DNA of 64,000 bases from Gonatopus flavifemur (taxonomy: Eukaryota > Arthropoda > Insecta > Hymenoptera > Dryinidae): NCBI GenBank assembly GCA_018340375.1, contig JAFFJZ010000001.1:34836001-34900000 (forward strand), in the 5' to 3' direction. Numbering within the stretch: the first letter of the stretch is position 1; each line of letters opens with the position of its first letter. Made by a program: the position numbers and the translations under genes. The notes below the pieces were generated by a model. The model searched no databases and was not told the DNA's origin. It saw nothing but the letters and a program-made list of their open reading frames with translations. Shown in pieces: positions 56,501-58,307 of the stretch.

Positions 56501-58307
56501 CCAAAGTGCACGGAAAGACCGGGTCTATTAACATTTCGCAAAATGACTGTCAATTCAGGGAAAAAGACGATCGCTGAAAAATATTCGTAGTGAGTCTACT
56601 GGAAATTCGTAGTCGATGTATTAACAATTGATAGTTCCACTGTGAAAAATATCAATAAAACTATCAACTGTTAATATTTTGACTACAAATTTTTGGTAGA
56701 CTCACTATGAATACTTCTCAGCGATCCTCTTTTTCCCTAAGATGACAGTCATTTTTCTAAACTTTGATAAATTCTTTCTAAATATTAATAGACCCGGTCT
56801 TTCCGTGTGGAGCTGAAATTCATGCTCGCTGGGGTAAAATTCAAAGCAATTTTCCAATTTCAAAAAAAAAGGAAGAGGCAGTATTGATTGCCTAGTCTGG
56901 GTTCATGCTGGGCCCATGGTGTTACCAATCCTCGGCCAAAGCAATACAACCAAGCTGGGAACGATGTTATCATCTCAGGATTGGCCCCACGTTGGGCAGC
57001 ATGGGCACCCACCCTGGGCTCAGATTGGGCCCGCCGTTAATGCACACTTGGGTGAGTAGATGGTCAAAAATCAACTATTCAAGTAGTTGCTGCAACCATT
57101 CTTTTTTTTCCGTGGGCATATTCATCGAACGTACACGGAGAGAAGAGAATTCTATTCGCATGGTAAATATTACCATTTTCTTCTCTCCGTGTATGTCATC
57201 GAACATACGATGATACTTCAACCCAAGCGGCACACGGATGTTTCAGATGTGATATGAACACACTTAGAACCTCCAAATGAGATTGGAATACTGTACGCAT
57301 TATAATTCCTCCTGGTGCTATACTTCGAAATCGAACATCGATTGAATGAATATCGTACATTTCGAATGTACTACACTGAGAAAAGTGTATGGGATTGATT
57401 ACTATTCGCTCTAGTTCTCATGGCGACTTTAGAATAAGAATTGAGTGCTGACTCGCGATTTGGTGATCATTACATCGTAATGTTGACCTATCGTTCCCAT
57501 GGTAACGTAAACATTTTATCGCACTCACTTCGACTTTGAATAGTACTTATTACAATTTTGGAATATCTGTCACCGAATTTCTATTCTTCCTAGTAATGGT
57601 TACCGTATACTTCCCTCCGTGTATGTACGTTCTAAATATATTTCAAACGGTCTCATTCGAATATTCTACGAACGTTTTTATTTCATATATGTGACCTGGT
57701 CTACGAAAAGGGGGCTTAGGTGTGAAAACAAGTTTTCGAGAAAACAGCTGTTGAAGATAAACAAGTCATTTTATCAGTTTCGCTTTAGTTGTTCGCTTCT
57801 CCCTGCATCCCACCGCATCCCACTCTGTTCTAGGACATACAGTGTTGTTTCTGTTCCGAATAATATCGTATTTGATCGCGTGATTTCGTGGTTCTGCTTA
57901 GTTTTGCTCCTTTAACGACCAACACTGAAGAGGTGTTTTTTCGTTTTCAATCATTTCTGCTCTTCTTTTTGTACATTTTTAGCAAACTTCCCTACCAGTT
58001 AGAAACTTCTGGTTTGCGCCATTTGAAAGAGCATATTTTACTCCATCCAAATCGCCAAAAAAGTGAAAAATAATTTTTTCACACCTAAGCCCCCTTTTCG
58101 TAGGCCAGGTCACATATACTTTGAACTTCTGTTGCTACTTGGGCAGTTGAATACATTAGATACAAATTCCATTTAAATAATTCTGAATGATCGTTTTCCT
58201 TTCAGCTTTCGGTGATGGACAAAAAGTTAGATCAATTGATATACGTTTTGAACGCTATGGCGCAAAAACAGCAGATTCCATTGAGAAGCATAGAAGATGA
58301 AGTGTAA
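8383..58307 (+). CDS. KCNQ: KCNQ (Kv7) voltage-gated K+ channel, 3' ten exons; 5' end outside window
   Basis: Ten exons join in phase to 491 residues ending at a TAA (58305-58307). Residue numbers here count from the first residue in the window. In order: S2 (from residue 1), S2-S3 linker with RLRFIRKP, S3, S4 with the KCNQ pattern R-x2-R-x2-Q-x2-R-x2-H-x2-R, S5, pore with TIGYGD (153-158), S6 with the PAG hinge, helix A with an IQ-type motif, a variable linker, helix B, and coiled-coil helices C and D. Known family role: tetrameric plasma-membrane channel giving slow non-inactivating K+ current, gated by voltage, PIP2 and calmodulin. The histidine at the fifth S4 position resembles vertebrate KCNQ1 rather than KCNQ2-5. 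S1 and the N-terminus are missing and must lie upstream. The C-terminus stops soon after helix D, without the long tail of vertebrate members. Introns are about 438, 1331, 1440, 9157, 16420, 609, 11805, 4817 and 2432 bp. Confidence 0.95.
8649..8838. mobile_element. Hairpin MITE in first KCNQ intron of the window
   Basis: CAAGGTGTTTGGAGGAGTAG mirrors CTACTTCTCCAAACACTTG. The arms continue through CATTGACGAGTTTTGTAACG. It fills about 40 percent of the 438-bp intron between the S2 and S3 exons. Confidence 0.85.
8948..9123 (+). CDS. KCNQ: KCNQ exon b: S3 and S4 voltage sensor
   Basis: It completes the split Asp and reads [10 protein letters not shown] (S3), then the S4 segment [18 protein letters not shown], then [18 protein letters not shown] (S4-S5 linker and start of S5). 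The acceptor is ttccattacag. The donor gtaatt is weaker than the others. Gating charges follow R, R, Q, R, H, R at three-residue steps; the Q at position three is a KCNQ hallmark. Exon length is 176 nt (2 + 58 codons). Confidence 0.95.
9124..10454 (+). other. KCNQ intron (1331 bp), no gene seen
   Basis: AT-rich intron. A short imperfect inverted pair at about 9549-9630 (GGTTCATACACATT against AATGTGTATGAAACT) is the only structure noted. Open frames overlapping the preceding exon in other frames are shadows. Confidence 0.6.
10455..10595 (+). CDS. KCNQ: KCNQ exon c: S5 and turret
   Basis: Forty-seven codons, phase 0 at both ends. They read [20 protein letters not shown] and [20 protein letters not shown], ending in DALWWGV just before the pore helix. 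The acceptor is ttgttgtcag and the donor is gtaagt at 10596. The frame stays open past the donor, but the downstream residues lose KCNQ similarity, so the exon ends at the donor. Confidence 0.95.
10800..11455. repeat. Word-amplified element, CCCTGG ends, TTTCAGAG word
   Basis: Left end CCCTGTTGGAAAAATTTCA, right end ACAGTTTTTTCACCAGGG. The flanking thirds consist of degenerate TTTTCAGAGATTTTCAG words. The centre (about 11030-11260) has CTCGAGACTC-like words and may be a second element. Confidence 0.65.
11465..11756 (+). mobile_element. 292-bp element, copy 1
   Basis: It starts CCCAGTAAACAAAATGTTATC and ends GTGTTCACTGGG, giving short inverted CCCAGT/ACTGGG ends. It carries GATCTC/GAGCTC and ATGTTATC words. 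An equal-length, same-orientation copy lies at 45490-45781 with strong similarity. Confidence 0.85.
11846..11984. repeat. Mini word-amplified element, CTGGCCAG word
   Basis: Ends CCCTGGTGGAAAG and TTTCTACCAGGG are inverted. The 139-bp body is almost entirely CTGGC, GGCCAG, TTTCTGG and CTAGTTACC words. It lies 51 bp before KCNQ exon 12036. Confidence 0.7.
12036..12146 (+). CDS. KCNQ: KCNQ exon d: selectivity filter and first part of S6
   Basis: Thirty-seven codons, phase 0: [19 protein letters not shown], then [18 protein letters not shown]. The TIGYGD signature is the K+ selectivity filter. The terminal PA is the first part of the S6 hinge, completed by G in the next exon. The acceptor is tccgtctag and the donor is gtaagt. 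Confidence 0.97.
12722..12960. mobile_element. Hairpin MITE, CACGGAGAAAA ends
   Basis: TACACGGAGAAAAAAGATCTG mirrors AGACCTTTTTTCTCCGTGCA. The arms pair through AGTACCATACTTTA and CATCAGTCTTGTCCAGATC. It is 239 bp with no coding content. Confidence 0.9.
12961..14766. other. Intron with diffuse GGGCC/TTGTCCC-word repeats, no gene seen
   Basis: 13690-14100 and 14455-14720 contain degenerate words such as TTGGGCCAA, TTGTCCC, GGCTCGGG and their mirrors, as in the word-amplified elements elsewhere, but I could not place clean ends. 13280-13680 has AGTCTTTCGGA-like words. I see no supportable coding exon. Confidence 0.5.
14767..17016. mobile_element. Outer element with CCCCAGTAAAAATGG ends
   Basis: CCCCAGTAAAAATGGAAGTA at 14767 mirrors TACTTGCCATTTTTACTGGGG ending at 17016. 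Between the inner element's right end and this boundary is a short hairpin on ATCACTCCGTGAT words (16920-16995). Nearly all of its span is the nested element 14787-16919. Confidence 0.7.
14787..16919. mobile_element. 2.1-kb element with CACGGAGAAAA ends, nested
   Basis: TACACGGAGAAAACAGTAATGA at 14787 mirrors the right end, whose complement reads TACACGGAGAAAACTGTCATTA. Similarity extends imperfectly for about 60 bp, to a shared TTACCATAA block. It is far longer than the other CACGGAG hairpins. Its open frames (e.g. minus strand 15279-15695) show no transposase motif that I recognise. It could be a degraded autonomous relative or two adjacent half-elements. Confidence 0.55.
16938..17489 (-). 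CDS. Unrecognised 183-codon open frame
   Basis: Long uninterrupted minus-strand frame in a locally GC-richer block (about 17230-17490), beginning [20 protein letters not shown] and containing [20 protein letters not shown]. At this base composition a frame this long is unexpected by chance. A 125-codon + strand frame overlaps it (17254-17631), so the strand is uncertain. Its 3' end runs into the repeat boundary at 17016. I recognise no domain. It sits inside the 9.2-kb KCNQ intron and may be a nested gene fragment, a retrocopy fragment or an uncharacterised repeat. Confidence 0.25.
   Translation of the reverse strand: MRFCFHNLVHPWGPSKIMGLGGFPSLPFVIVGSAHMRESREAFLTGTHVTFSRVMTKGWILLCSFSSFCPDELVFQFIKTYKNQNGIMRFQVILTAQRPLIRNTRTIFKRCESCFVIACEDFSRKKLVIAWSKLEMGMGNYTLRNVCEFHNYPRTFVHPSKNGKYRIDHSVIKSMGIGHEPYF
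17684..17941. mobile_element. Hairpin MITE
   Basis: TACTGAGGAAAATAATCTGTT mirrors AGACAATTTTTTCCCGTGTA. The arms pair through ATAAATTACTAGACTCGCTAG and AGGATATACTTGCATTTT. It is 258 bp with no ORF. Confidence 0.85.
18295..18540 (+). mobile_element. MITE, family with copy at 51857
   Basis: TACACGGAAAAAAGAAAACAG and CTTTTTTCCGTGTA ends. The interior is nearly the same as 51857-52087, for example CATGGTTAC/TGTGAATCACAAAA and CATCACTGTGATCGCGCTAA. The second copy is 15 bp shorter near TATCCAAGCGTGTTTTCA. Confidence 0.9.
18541..19290. repeat. GATATC-word repeat block
   Basis: Many degenerate AAGATATCTT, GAAAGATGTCTT and AGATATCT words from 18550 to about 19285. The part at 18650-18760 lacks the word and may be another insertion. 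Clear ends were not found. Confidence 0.55.
19635..21119. mobile_element. TTAAGGGG foldback element, 1.5 kb, interrupted
   Basis: TTAAGGGGGTCAACATAATT mirrors AATTCTATTGACCCCCTTGA. The arms of about 240 bp pair through AGGCGCATGCG, CAATATCAAAGTATATAAAT, AATCACAAAATGGCGG and AGATAACTCAT. The arms have drifted, so this is older than the 27345-28791 foldback. The centre holds a second inverted pair (19875-20052) and the word element 20064-20874. Confidence 0.8.
20064..20874. repeat. Word-amplified element, GGTCCCAAC / TAGGTACC words
   Basis: Inverted ends CCCTGGTGGAAAAACCCAGC and GCTGTGTTTTTCCAACAGGG. The left third is full of TTGGTCCCAACTGG words and the right third of GTAGGTACCAACC words. The middle (about 20330-20630) is plain AT-rich sequence. 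It is nested in the 19635-21119 foldback. Confidence 0.75.
21304..21510 (+). CDS. KCNQ: KCNQ exon e: end of S6 and helix A (calmodulin site)
   Basis: Sixty-nine codons, phase 0. It starts [20 protein letters not shown], which is the bundle-crossing end of S6 and the start of the cytoplasmic tail. It continues through [19 protein letters not shown], the helix A IQ-like motif where calmodulin docks in KCNQ channels. It ends STPLGK at donor gtaaga. The acceptor is ctgattgaag. It lies only 185 bp downstream of a foldback element (19635-21119). Confidence 0.95.
21511..26507 (+). other. KCNQ intron, left part; few features
   Basis: AT-rich intron. 21887-22047 has decayed TACAC/GTGTA hairpin ends (AGAGAATTAAGTA against TATTTAATTCTCT). 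22525-22715 and 24865 carry single CACGG-like or CCGTGTA ends. 23786-23990 has sparse GATATC words after CCCCAGCAAATAA. No coding exon is supportable. Confidence 0.55.
27000..28925. repeat. GGCCAAG-word element split by the foldback
   Basis: Left part (27000-27340) and right part (28792-28925) resemble the two ends of the uninterrupted element at 53458-54385: AATAACATCATTTT and TGTTTTCCAACATAG on the left, GATTGCCAAG and CTATTCTATTGTCAGC-like sequence on the right. It carries TTGGGCCAAG words. Confidence 0.65.
27345..28791. mobile_element. Foldback element with 615-bp near-identical arms
   Basis: The left arm 27345-27959 and right arm 28176-28791 are inverted copies that I judge about 97 percent identical over their full length, with a loop of about 216 bp. 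Both ends read GCCCCGAGTAAAAAAATGT. The arms are rich in TGATCA/GATGAAATGATCATT words. There is no long ORF. It lies in the 16.4-kb KCNQ intron, so it would be transcribed as a stable hairpin. Confidence 0.92.
29470..30039. repeat. GATATC-word element, complete copy
   Basis: Left end CCCAACAAACAAGAAGATATC, right end GGTGTTTGTTGG, so short inverted CCAACAAAC ends. The 570-bp body is packed with AAGATATCTT, AAGATGTCTT and AGATATG variants at irregular spacing. It is the uninterrupted counterpart of 4966-5892. Confidence 0.8.
30679..30907. mobile_element. Hairpin MITE
   Basis: GACCTTGTTGAAACATTCGTG mirrors CACGAATGTTTCAACCAGGTC. The arms continue through AACTTGAAATCTG and CGATTCACCAGGAAAT with few mismatches. 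It is 229 bp, with AAAAAGCC/GGCTTTTT at the apex. Confidence 0.9.
30934..31071. mobile_element. Small hAT-like hairpin, GATGGGCGAT ends
   Basis: GATGGGCGAT at the left and ATCGCCCATC at the right enclose AATCGATTCTTTTTTATAC and complementary sequence. Relatives lie at 32053-32208 and 35878-36053. The GATGGGC end resembles hAT MITE termini (inference). Confidence 0.75.
31073..33737 (+). other. KCNQ intron, no gene seen
   Basis: AT-rich. 32785-32916 has decayed CACACGGAGAAAAA and TTTCTTTCTGTGCG ends. 33098-33275 carries AGCTGAAATTTAGCT words after CACACGGGAAGAAAT, related to the element at 236-464. TTTATTTATTCG-type simple repeats occur at 32395-32440. Confidence 0.5.
32053..32208. mobile_element. 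Small hAT-like hairpin, decayed copy
   Basis: AGATGAGCGATG and CATCGCCTCTATC ends, with the shared AAGAATCGATGCTCTTTTAT block and the mirrored AATCGATTTT. Same family as 30934-31071. Confidence 0.65.
33738..34235. repeat. Element with CCCTGG ends
   Basis: Inverted ends CCCTGGTAGGAATAATG and CAAATTTCTACCAGGG. 498 bp; near the ends it carries CTAG/GGTCCCA-like words, with a plain AT-rich middle. Confidence 0.6.
34236..37930 (+). other. KCNQ intron, right part; repeats only
   Basis: No supportable gene. 35878-36053 is a hAT-like hairpin. 36405-36780 has two direct copies of a block with AATTAGTCGAGCTTTTT (36421 and about 36628) plus a third inverted part. 36250-36900 has a loose inverted pair on GAATCGTTTATT/AATAAACGATTC-like sequence. 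37138 is a lone CACGGGAAAGAAAAG end. Confidence 0.5.
35878..36053. mobile_element. Small hAT-like hairpin
   Basis: GGGATAGGCG and ATCGCCCATCAC ends enclose AAAGAATCGATGCTGTTTCAT and the complementary AATTGTATAAAAAGAG. Same family as 30934-31071. Confidence 0.7.
37931..38169 (+). CDS. KCNQ: KCNQ exon f: helix A-B linker, variable
   Basis: Seventy-nine codons plus two bases. It begins [17 protein letters not shown], followed by a Gln-rich run, a Pro patch, a Ser/Gly-rich stretch ([12 protein letters not shown]), an acidic segment with [11 protein letters not shown], and [10 protein letters not shown] at donor gtaaga. The KRRKS motif fits a basophilic kinase site (inference). Phase 0 in and phase 2 out match both neighbours. 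The acceptor is uncertain: cag at 37915 would add five in-frame codons (SLMIQ) instead of the cag at 37930. Neither has a strong pyrimidine tract, so this may be an optional exon. The base composition is less AT-rich than the surrounding intron. Confidence 0.82.
38779..38871 (+). CDS. KCNQ: KCNQ exon g: acidic linker before helix B
   Basis: Ninety-three bases that complete a split Arg codon and read [20 protein letters not shown] then [10 protein letters not shown], with the last Thr codon split across the intron. The acceptor is gcggtgcgtag and the donor is gtgagt. The Ser/Thr-rich part followed by Asp/Glu suggests phosphorylation sites (inference). The 609-bp intron before it is short and repeat-free, in contrast to the following 11.8-kb intron. 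Confidence 0.88.
39018..39260. repeat. Word-amplified element, CATATGA word
   Basis: CCCAGGTAGCATATG on the left; CATTTTTACTAGGG on the right, whose complement is CCCTAGTAAAAATG. The body is filled with CATATGA, ATCATATATG and ATGATTCATATAC words. Confidence 0.65.
39525..39708. mobile_element. Hairpin MITE
   Basis: TTACACAACAAAAAAAGT mirrors ACTTTTTTTTCTGTGTAA. The arms pair through ATATAACGAAAACAATATTTG and TTGTTCCAAGTACATTTG. 184 bp. Confidence 0.88.
39868..40072 (+). mobile_element. MITE related to 2313-2505
   Basis: TACACTGGAAAAAAAGCAAC and ATTTTTCTCTGAGTGTA ends. The interior aligns with the reverse complement of 2313-2505, including a TTTGGTTATGATGA-like block and an ACTACATAAGGTGGTCAAGG-like block. 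Confidence 0.7.
40208..40880. repeat. Word-amplified element, TTGGGCC/CCAATATTGG words
   Basis: Inverted ends CCCAGGTCGGAAATGCC and GTTAATTCCTACCTGGG. The body has repeated TTGGGCCA, GCCAAGCATG and CCAATATTGGC words. A 47-bp hairpin (40512-40558, CCCTGCTAAAA/TTTTTAGCAGGG) sits inside. Confidence 0.75.
41151..41540 (+). repeat. Left terminal inverted repeat of the DD41D element
   Basis: About 390 bp, from CAGGGTGGGG to AATCGTCTACATT. Mirrored by 42734-43176, including GGTTTTTGACCTAGAATCC and CAATATCGATTAGAGCGCC (as read in the right arm). Confidence 0.9.
41662..42720 (+). CDS. DD41D mariner-like transposase, 352 aa
   Basis: The enzyme cuts and pastes the surrounding element at its inverted repeats. 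Start chosen at the ATG giving [20 protein letters not shown]; an in-frame TTG 60 bases earlier is not needed. Residues about 4-60 form the first helix-turn-helix of the type (DUF4817-like) found in this insect group. Residues about 80-115 ([20 protein letters not shown]) form the second. The catalytic triad is D156 (ILFSDEST), D245 ([10 protein letters not shown]) and D287 ([13 protein letters not shown]). There are 41 residues between the second and third Asp, hence DD41D. No stop or frameshift is visible and the length is normal for the superfamily. The family assignment rests on motif spacing and remembered similarity. Confidence 0.93.
   Translation: MDIRYTVSEKIDMIYIYGEVHKNPRQAYDLYAERFPERTTPSIRYFQRITKLFSETGSVTREKRHRMRTVSGENAEVNVLAAVANNPHVSSREIELHSGISRRSVLRILKRHKFHPYHICLHQDLHGDDFENRVQFCRWGLAQMHNNNFINILFSDESTFTNHGQVNRHNMHYWATENPRWLRQVEHQWAVNVWCGIFRSRVIGPYFIADTLNGEKYRHFLDQVLPTLLEDIPIQERLNMWYQHDGCPSHYAVTAREILDRDYPGRWIGRRGPVHWPAHSPDLTSPDFFLWGYIKDTVYQQAPTTPKNMRQRIINACASINEDISARVQQSFVKRFEMCIEVEGHHFEHLLH
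42734..43176 (-). repeat. Right terminal inverted repeat of the DD41D element
   Basis: About 443 bp, starting 14 bp after the transposase stop and ending CCCCACCCTG. It is longer than the left arm because of an extra segment around TATACCCCATCACCTCCG and GGGGTCCCCCTTGG. Confidence 0.9.
43179..44081 (+). other. KCNQ intron, no gene seen
   Basis: AT-rich. 43723-43860 contains GGAACGTC, GAAACATT and GGGACGTTC words and ends TACCAGGGATG, resembling a short piece of the GAACGTTC-word family. Confidence 0.5.
44082..45106. repeat. Word-amplified element, GAACGTTC word
   Basis: Inverted ends CCCAGATAGCATTGAAAG and CTTTCGGTGCTGTCTGGG. The body is packed with AGAACGT, ACGTTC, GGGACGTT and ACGTTTTG words at irregular spacing in both orientations. 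A CCCAAG...CTTGGG element is nested at 44174-44400. Confidence 0.8.
44174..44400. mobile_element. CCCAAG...CTTGGG element nested in 44082-45106
   Basis: CCCAAGTAACACAAGAACAG mirrors CTGTTGTGCCACTTGGG. The interior has GAATATTCTA, ATGCATAGAAT and ATTCTATGAAT words. Related to the larger element 57222-58143, which has its own insertions. Confidence 0.75.
45490..45781 (+). mobile_element. 292-bp element, copy 2
   Basis: Same orientation and same length as 11465-11756. Shared stretches include AAGGTTAACATAAAGATATC and AATAAGAGATTGCCAGAATG. The left end is slightly decayed (CTCAGTTAAC instead of CCCAGTAAAC); the right end is GTGTTCACTGGG-like. Confidence 0.85.
45782..46231. mobile_element. MITE with a second MITE inside
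   Basis: Outer ends CACTGAGAGAGATTTTTATC and ATTTCTCTCCGTGTA, with the mirrored ATAATACAAATAGGGA and TCCCTATTTTTATTAT. The inner element is 45856-46124. It directly abuts the 292-bp element. Confidence 0.8.
45856..46124. mobile_element. Inner MITE, CACTGTAAAAAA ends
   Basis: TACACTGTAAAAAAAAAC mirrors GCAATTTTTTACAGTGTA. The body carries TCATATGAATT/AAATTCATATAAA-type words. 269 bp. Confidence 0.85.
46374..46629 (+). mobile_element. MITE, family with copy at 57372
   Basis: TACACTGAGAAAAGTGTATGG at the left, ATACTTTTCTCCGTGTA at the right. Nearly the same as 57372-57623, sharing for example GTTCCCATGGTAACGTAAAC and TACAATTTTGGAATATCTGT. Confidence 0.9.
46630..49256 (+). other. KCNQ intron, simple and dispersed repeats
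   Basis: 47175-47345 is an imperfect (ATC)n tract. 47895-48120 is the uninterrupted copy of the 2170-2580 element. 49020-49245 is a GC-richer patch with an open frame on each strand but no recognised homology. No gene is called. Confidence 0.5.
47895..48120 (+). mobile_element. Dispersed element, uninterrupted copy
   Basis: Matches the reverse complement of 2170-2580 minus its insert. Shared blocks include GAATGAAAATTCAATCAATAA-like and TTGAATTCCTAATTCGATCACC-like sequence. Confidence 0.75.
49257..49507. repeat. Inverted pair on CCGTAACCCC
   Basis: CAACCGTAACCCCCGGTCTAAC followed by GCCGCTATC at the left mirrors GATAGCGGTCTGTGAGACC then GGGGTTACGGTT at the right. Over 200 bp apart, 36-bp arms. 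A further CCGTAACCC lies just outside at 49236. Confidence 0.7.
49765..50328 (+). repeat. GGGCC-word element, copy 1 (564 bp)
   Basis: Inverted ends CCCAAGCGTGTATTGCC and GTCAATACACACTTGGG. The body is full of TGGGCCC, GGGCCCA, TTGGCCC and GGGTCC words. A close same-orientation copy lies at 56184-57052; that copy is longer by almost exactly the length of the MITE it contains. Confidence 0.88.
50677..50833 (+). CDS. KCNQ: KCNQ exon h: helix B and start of helix C
   Basis: One base completing Thr plus 52 codons: [52 protein letters not shown]. In KCNQ channels this segment forms helix B (second calmodulin contact) and leads into the tetramerising coiled coil. [20 protein letters not shown] is among the most conserved stretches of the family. 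The acceptor is gtgaattccag and the donor is gtaaga. Confidence 0.97.
50929..51129. mobile_element. hAT-like hairpin, CAGAGATCGGCA ends
   Basis: CAGAGATCGGCAATAATGAT mirrors ATCATTACTGCCGATCTCTG. The inner arms AGAATTTCAATC and GAAAATTCTGATTCC are partly complementary. 201 bp; starts 95 bp after KCNQ exon h. Confidence 0.85.
51857..52087 (+). mobile_element. MITE, second copy of the 18295 family
   Basis: TACACGGAAAAAAGAAAACAG to GTTTTCTGTTTTCCGTGTA. Differs from 18295-18540 by scattered substitutions and a short gap. Confidence 0.9.
52388..53397. mobile_element. hAT-like non-autonomous element with GATC words and 8-bp TSD
   Basis: Flanked by a perfect 8-bp duplication GCCATTAC (52380-52387 and 53398-53405). 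Ends TGGTGTTGCCGCGATC and GATCGCGGTAACACTA are inverted. An 8-bp duplication and these short ends fit the hAT superfamily. About 170 bp at each end is made of GATCTTCGATC, GAGCTCGA and CGATCCGAG words. The middle is AT-rich and contains a Tc1-like MITE (52937-53158). No transposase. Confidence 0.9.
52937..53158. mobile_element. Tc1-like MITE nested in the hAT-like element
   Basis: CAGGCCAAAAGTTTGGATAC at the left; the complement of the right end reads CAGGCCATAAGTTTGAATTA. TA on both sides (52935-52936 and 53159-53160). The GGCCAAAAGTTTGGA motif is typical of Tc1-family termini. 222 bp. Confidence 0.85.
53458..54385. repeat. GGCC/TTGCGCCAA-word element, uninterrupted
   Basis: Ends ACCCATGCAGAAATTTACC and AAAATTTTTATATGGGT are roughly inverted. 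The body has GGCTTGGCAACC, TTGCGCC and CATTGGCG words. It resembles the flanks of the split element at 27000-28925. Confidence 0.65.
55651..55773 (+). CDS. KCNQ: KCNQ exon i: helix C and linker
   Basis: Forty-one codons, phase 0: [20 protein letters not shown], then [21 protein letters not shown]. It continues the helix C coiled coil and reaches the start of helix D. The acceptor tatttgcttgcag is strong and the donor is gtaagc. Its phase-0 end is compatible with either the exon at 58206 or a candidate alternative exon at 58795. Confidence 0.95.
56184..57052 (+). repeat. GGGCC-word element, copy 2, interrupted
   Basis: CCCAAGCTTGTATTGCC to TGCACACTTGGG. Parallels 49765-50328 on both sides of the MITE at 56507-56809. 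Length 869 = 564 + 305. Confidence 0.88.
56507..56809. mobile_element. Hairpin MITE nested in the GGGCC-word element
   Basis: TGCACGGAAAGACCGGGTCT mirrors AGACCCGGTCTTTCCGTGTG. The arms pair through ATGACTGTCA and GTGAGTCTACTGGAAATTCGTAG. About 303 bp. Confidence 0.9.
57132..57193. mobile_element. 62-bp palindromic MITE remnant
   Basis: TACACGGAGAGAAGAGAAT mirrors ATTTTCTTCTCTCCGTGTA around ATGGTAAATATTACCAT. Probably an internal-deletion derivative of the 6514-6771 type. Confidence 0.8.
57372..57623 (+). mobile_element. MITE, second copy of the 46374 family
   Basis: TACACTGAGAAAAGTGTATGG to ATACTTCCCTCCGTGTA. High similarity to 46374-46629 along the full length. Confidence 0.9.
57686..58118. 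mobile_element. 433-bp element with 43-bp near-perfect inverted ends
   Basis: TATATGTGACCTGGTCTACG followed by AAAAGGGGGCTTAGGTGTGA at the left is mirrored at the right with one clear mismatch (CTGG/CCAG region). The middle is unrelated AT-rich sequence with CATCCCACCGCATCCCACTC. Superfamily not identified. Confidence 0.85.
58206..58307 (+). CDS. KCNQ: KCNQ exon j: helix D and stop
   Basis: Thirty-three codons and [23 protein letters not shown], then [13 protein letters not shown]. Leucine/isoleucine/valine heptads (L, M, L, I, L) continue the helix D coiled coil that drives tetramer assembly. The acceptor cgttttcctttcag is strong. The protein ends 13 residues after the heptads, shorter than vertebrate homologues. 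Confidence 0.93.
   Translation, partial: LSVMDKKLDQLIYVLNAMAQKQQIPLRSIEDEV

Larger units (their letters stand above)
57222..58143. mobile_element. CCCAAG...CTTGGG element with two insertions
   Basis: CCCAAGCGGCACACGG on the left, CTGTTGCTACTTGGG on the right. Its own sequence (57238-57371, 57624-57685, 58119-58143) has GAATATTCTACGAACG and TTAGAACC words like 44174-44400. Inserts at 57372-57623 and 57686-58118. Confidence 0.7.
55774..58205 (+). other. Last KCNQ intron, filled with nested elements
   Basis: About 55930-57130 looks like an AGCT-word block (CAGCTAAC, AGTAGCTGCAGC, AGTAGTTGCTGCAAC) that hosts the GGGCC-word element 56184-57052, itself hosting a MITE. Then comes a 62-bp hairpin (57132-57193) and the CCCAAG element 57222-58143 with two insertions. 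The sequence just before the acceptor (58144-58205) is plain. Confidence 0.6.
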
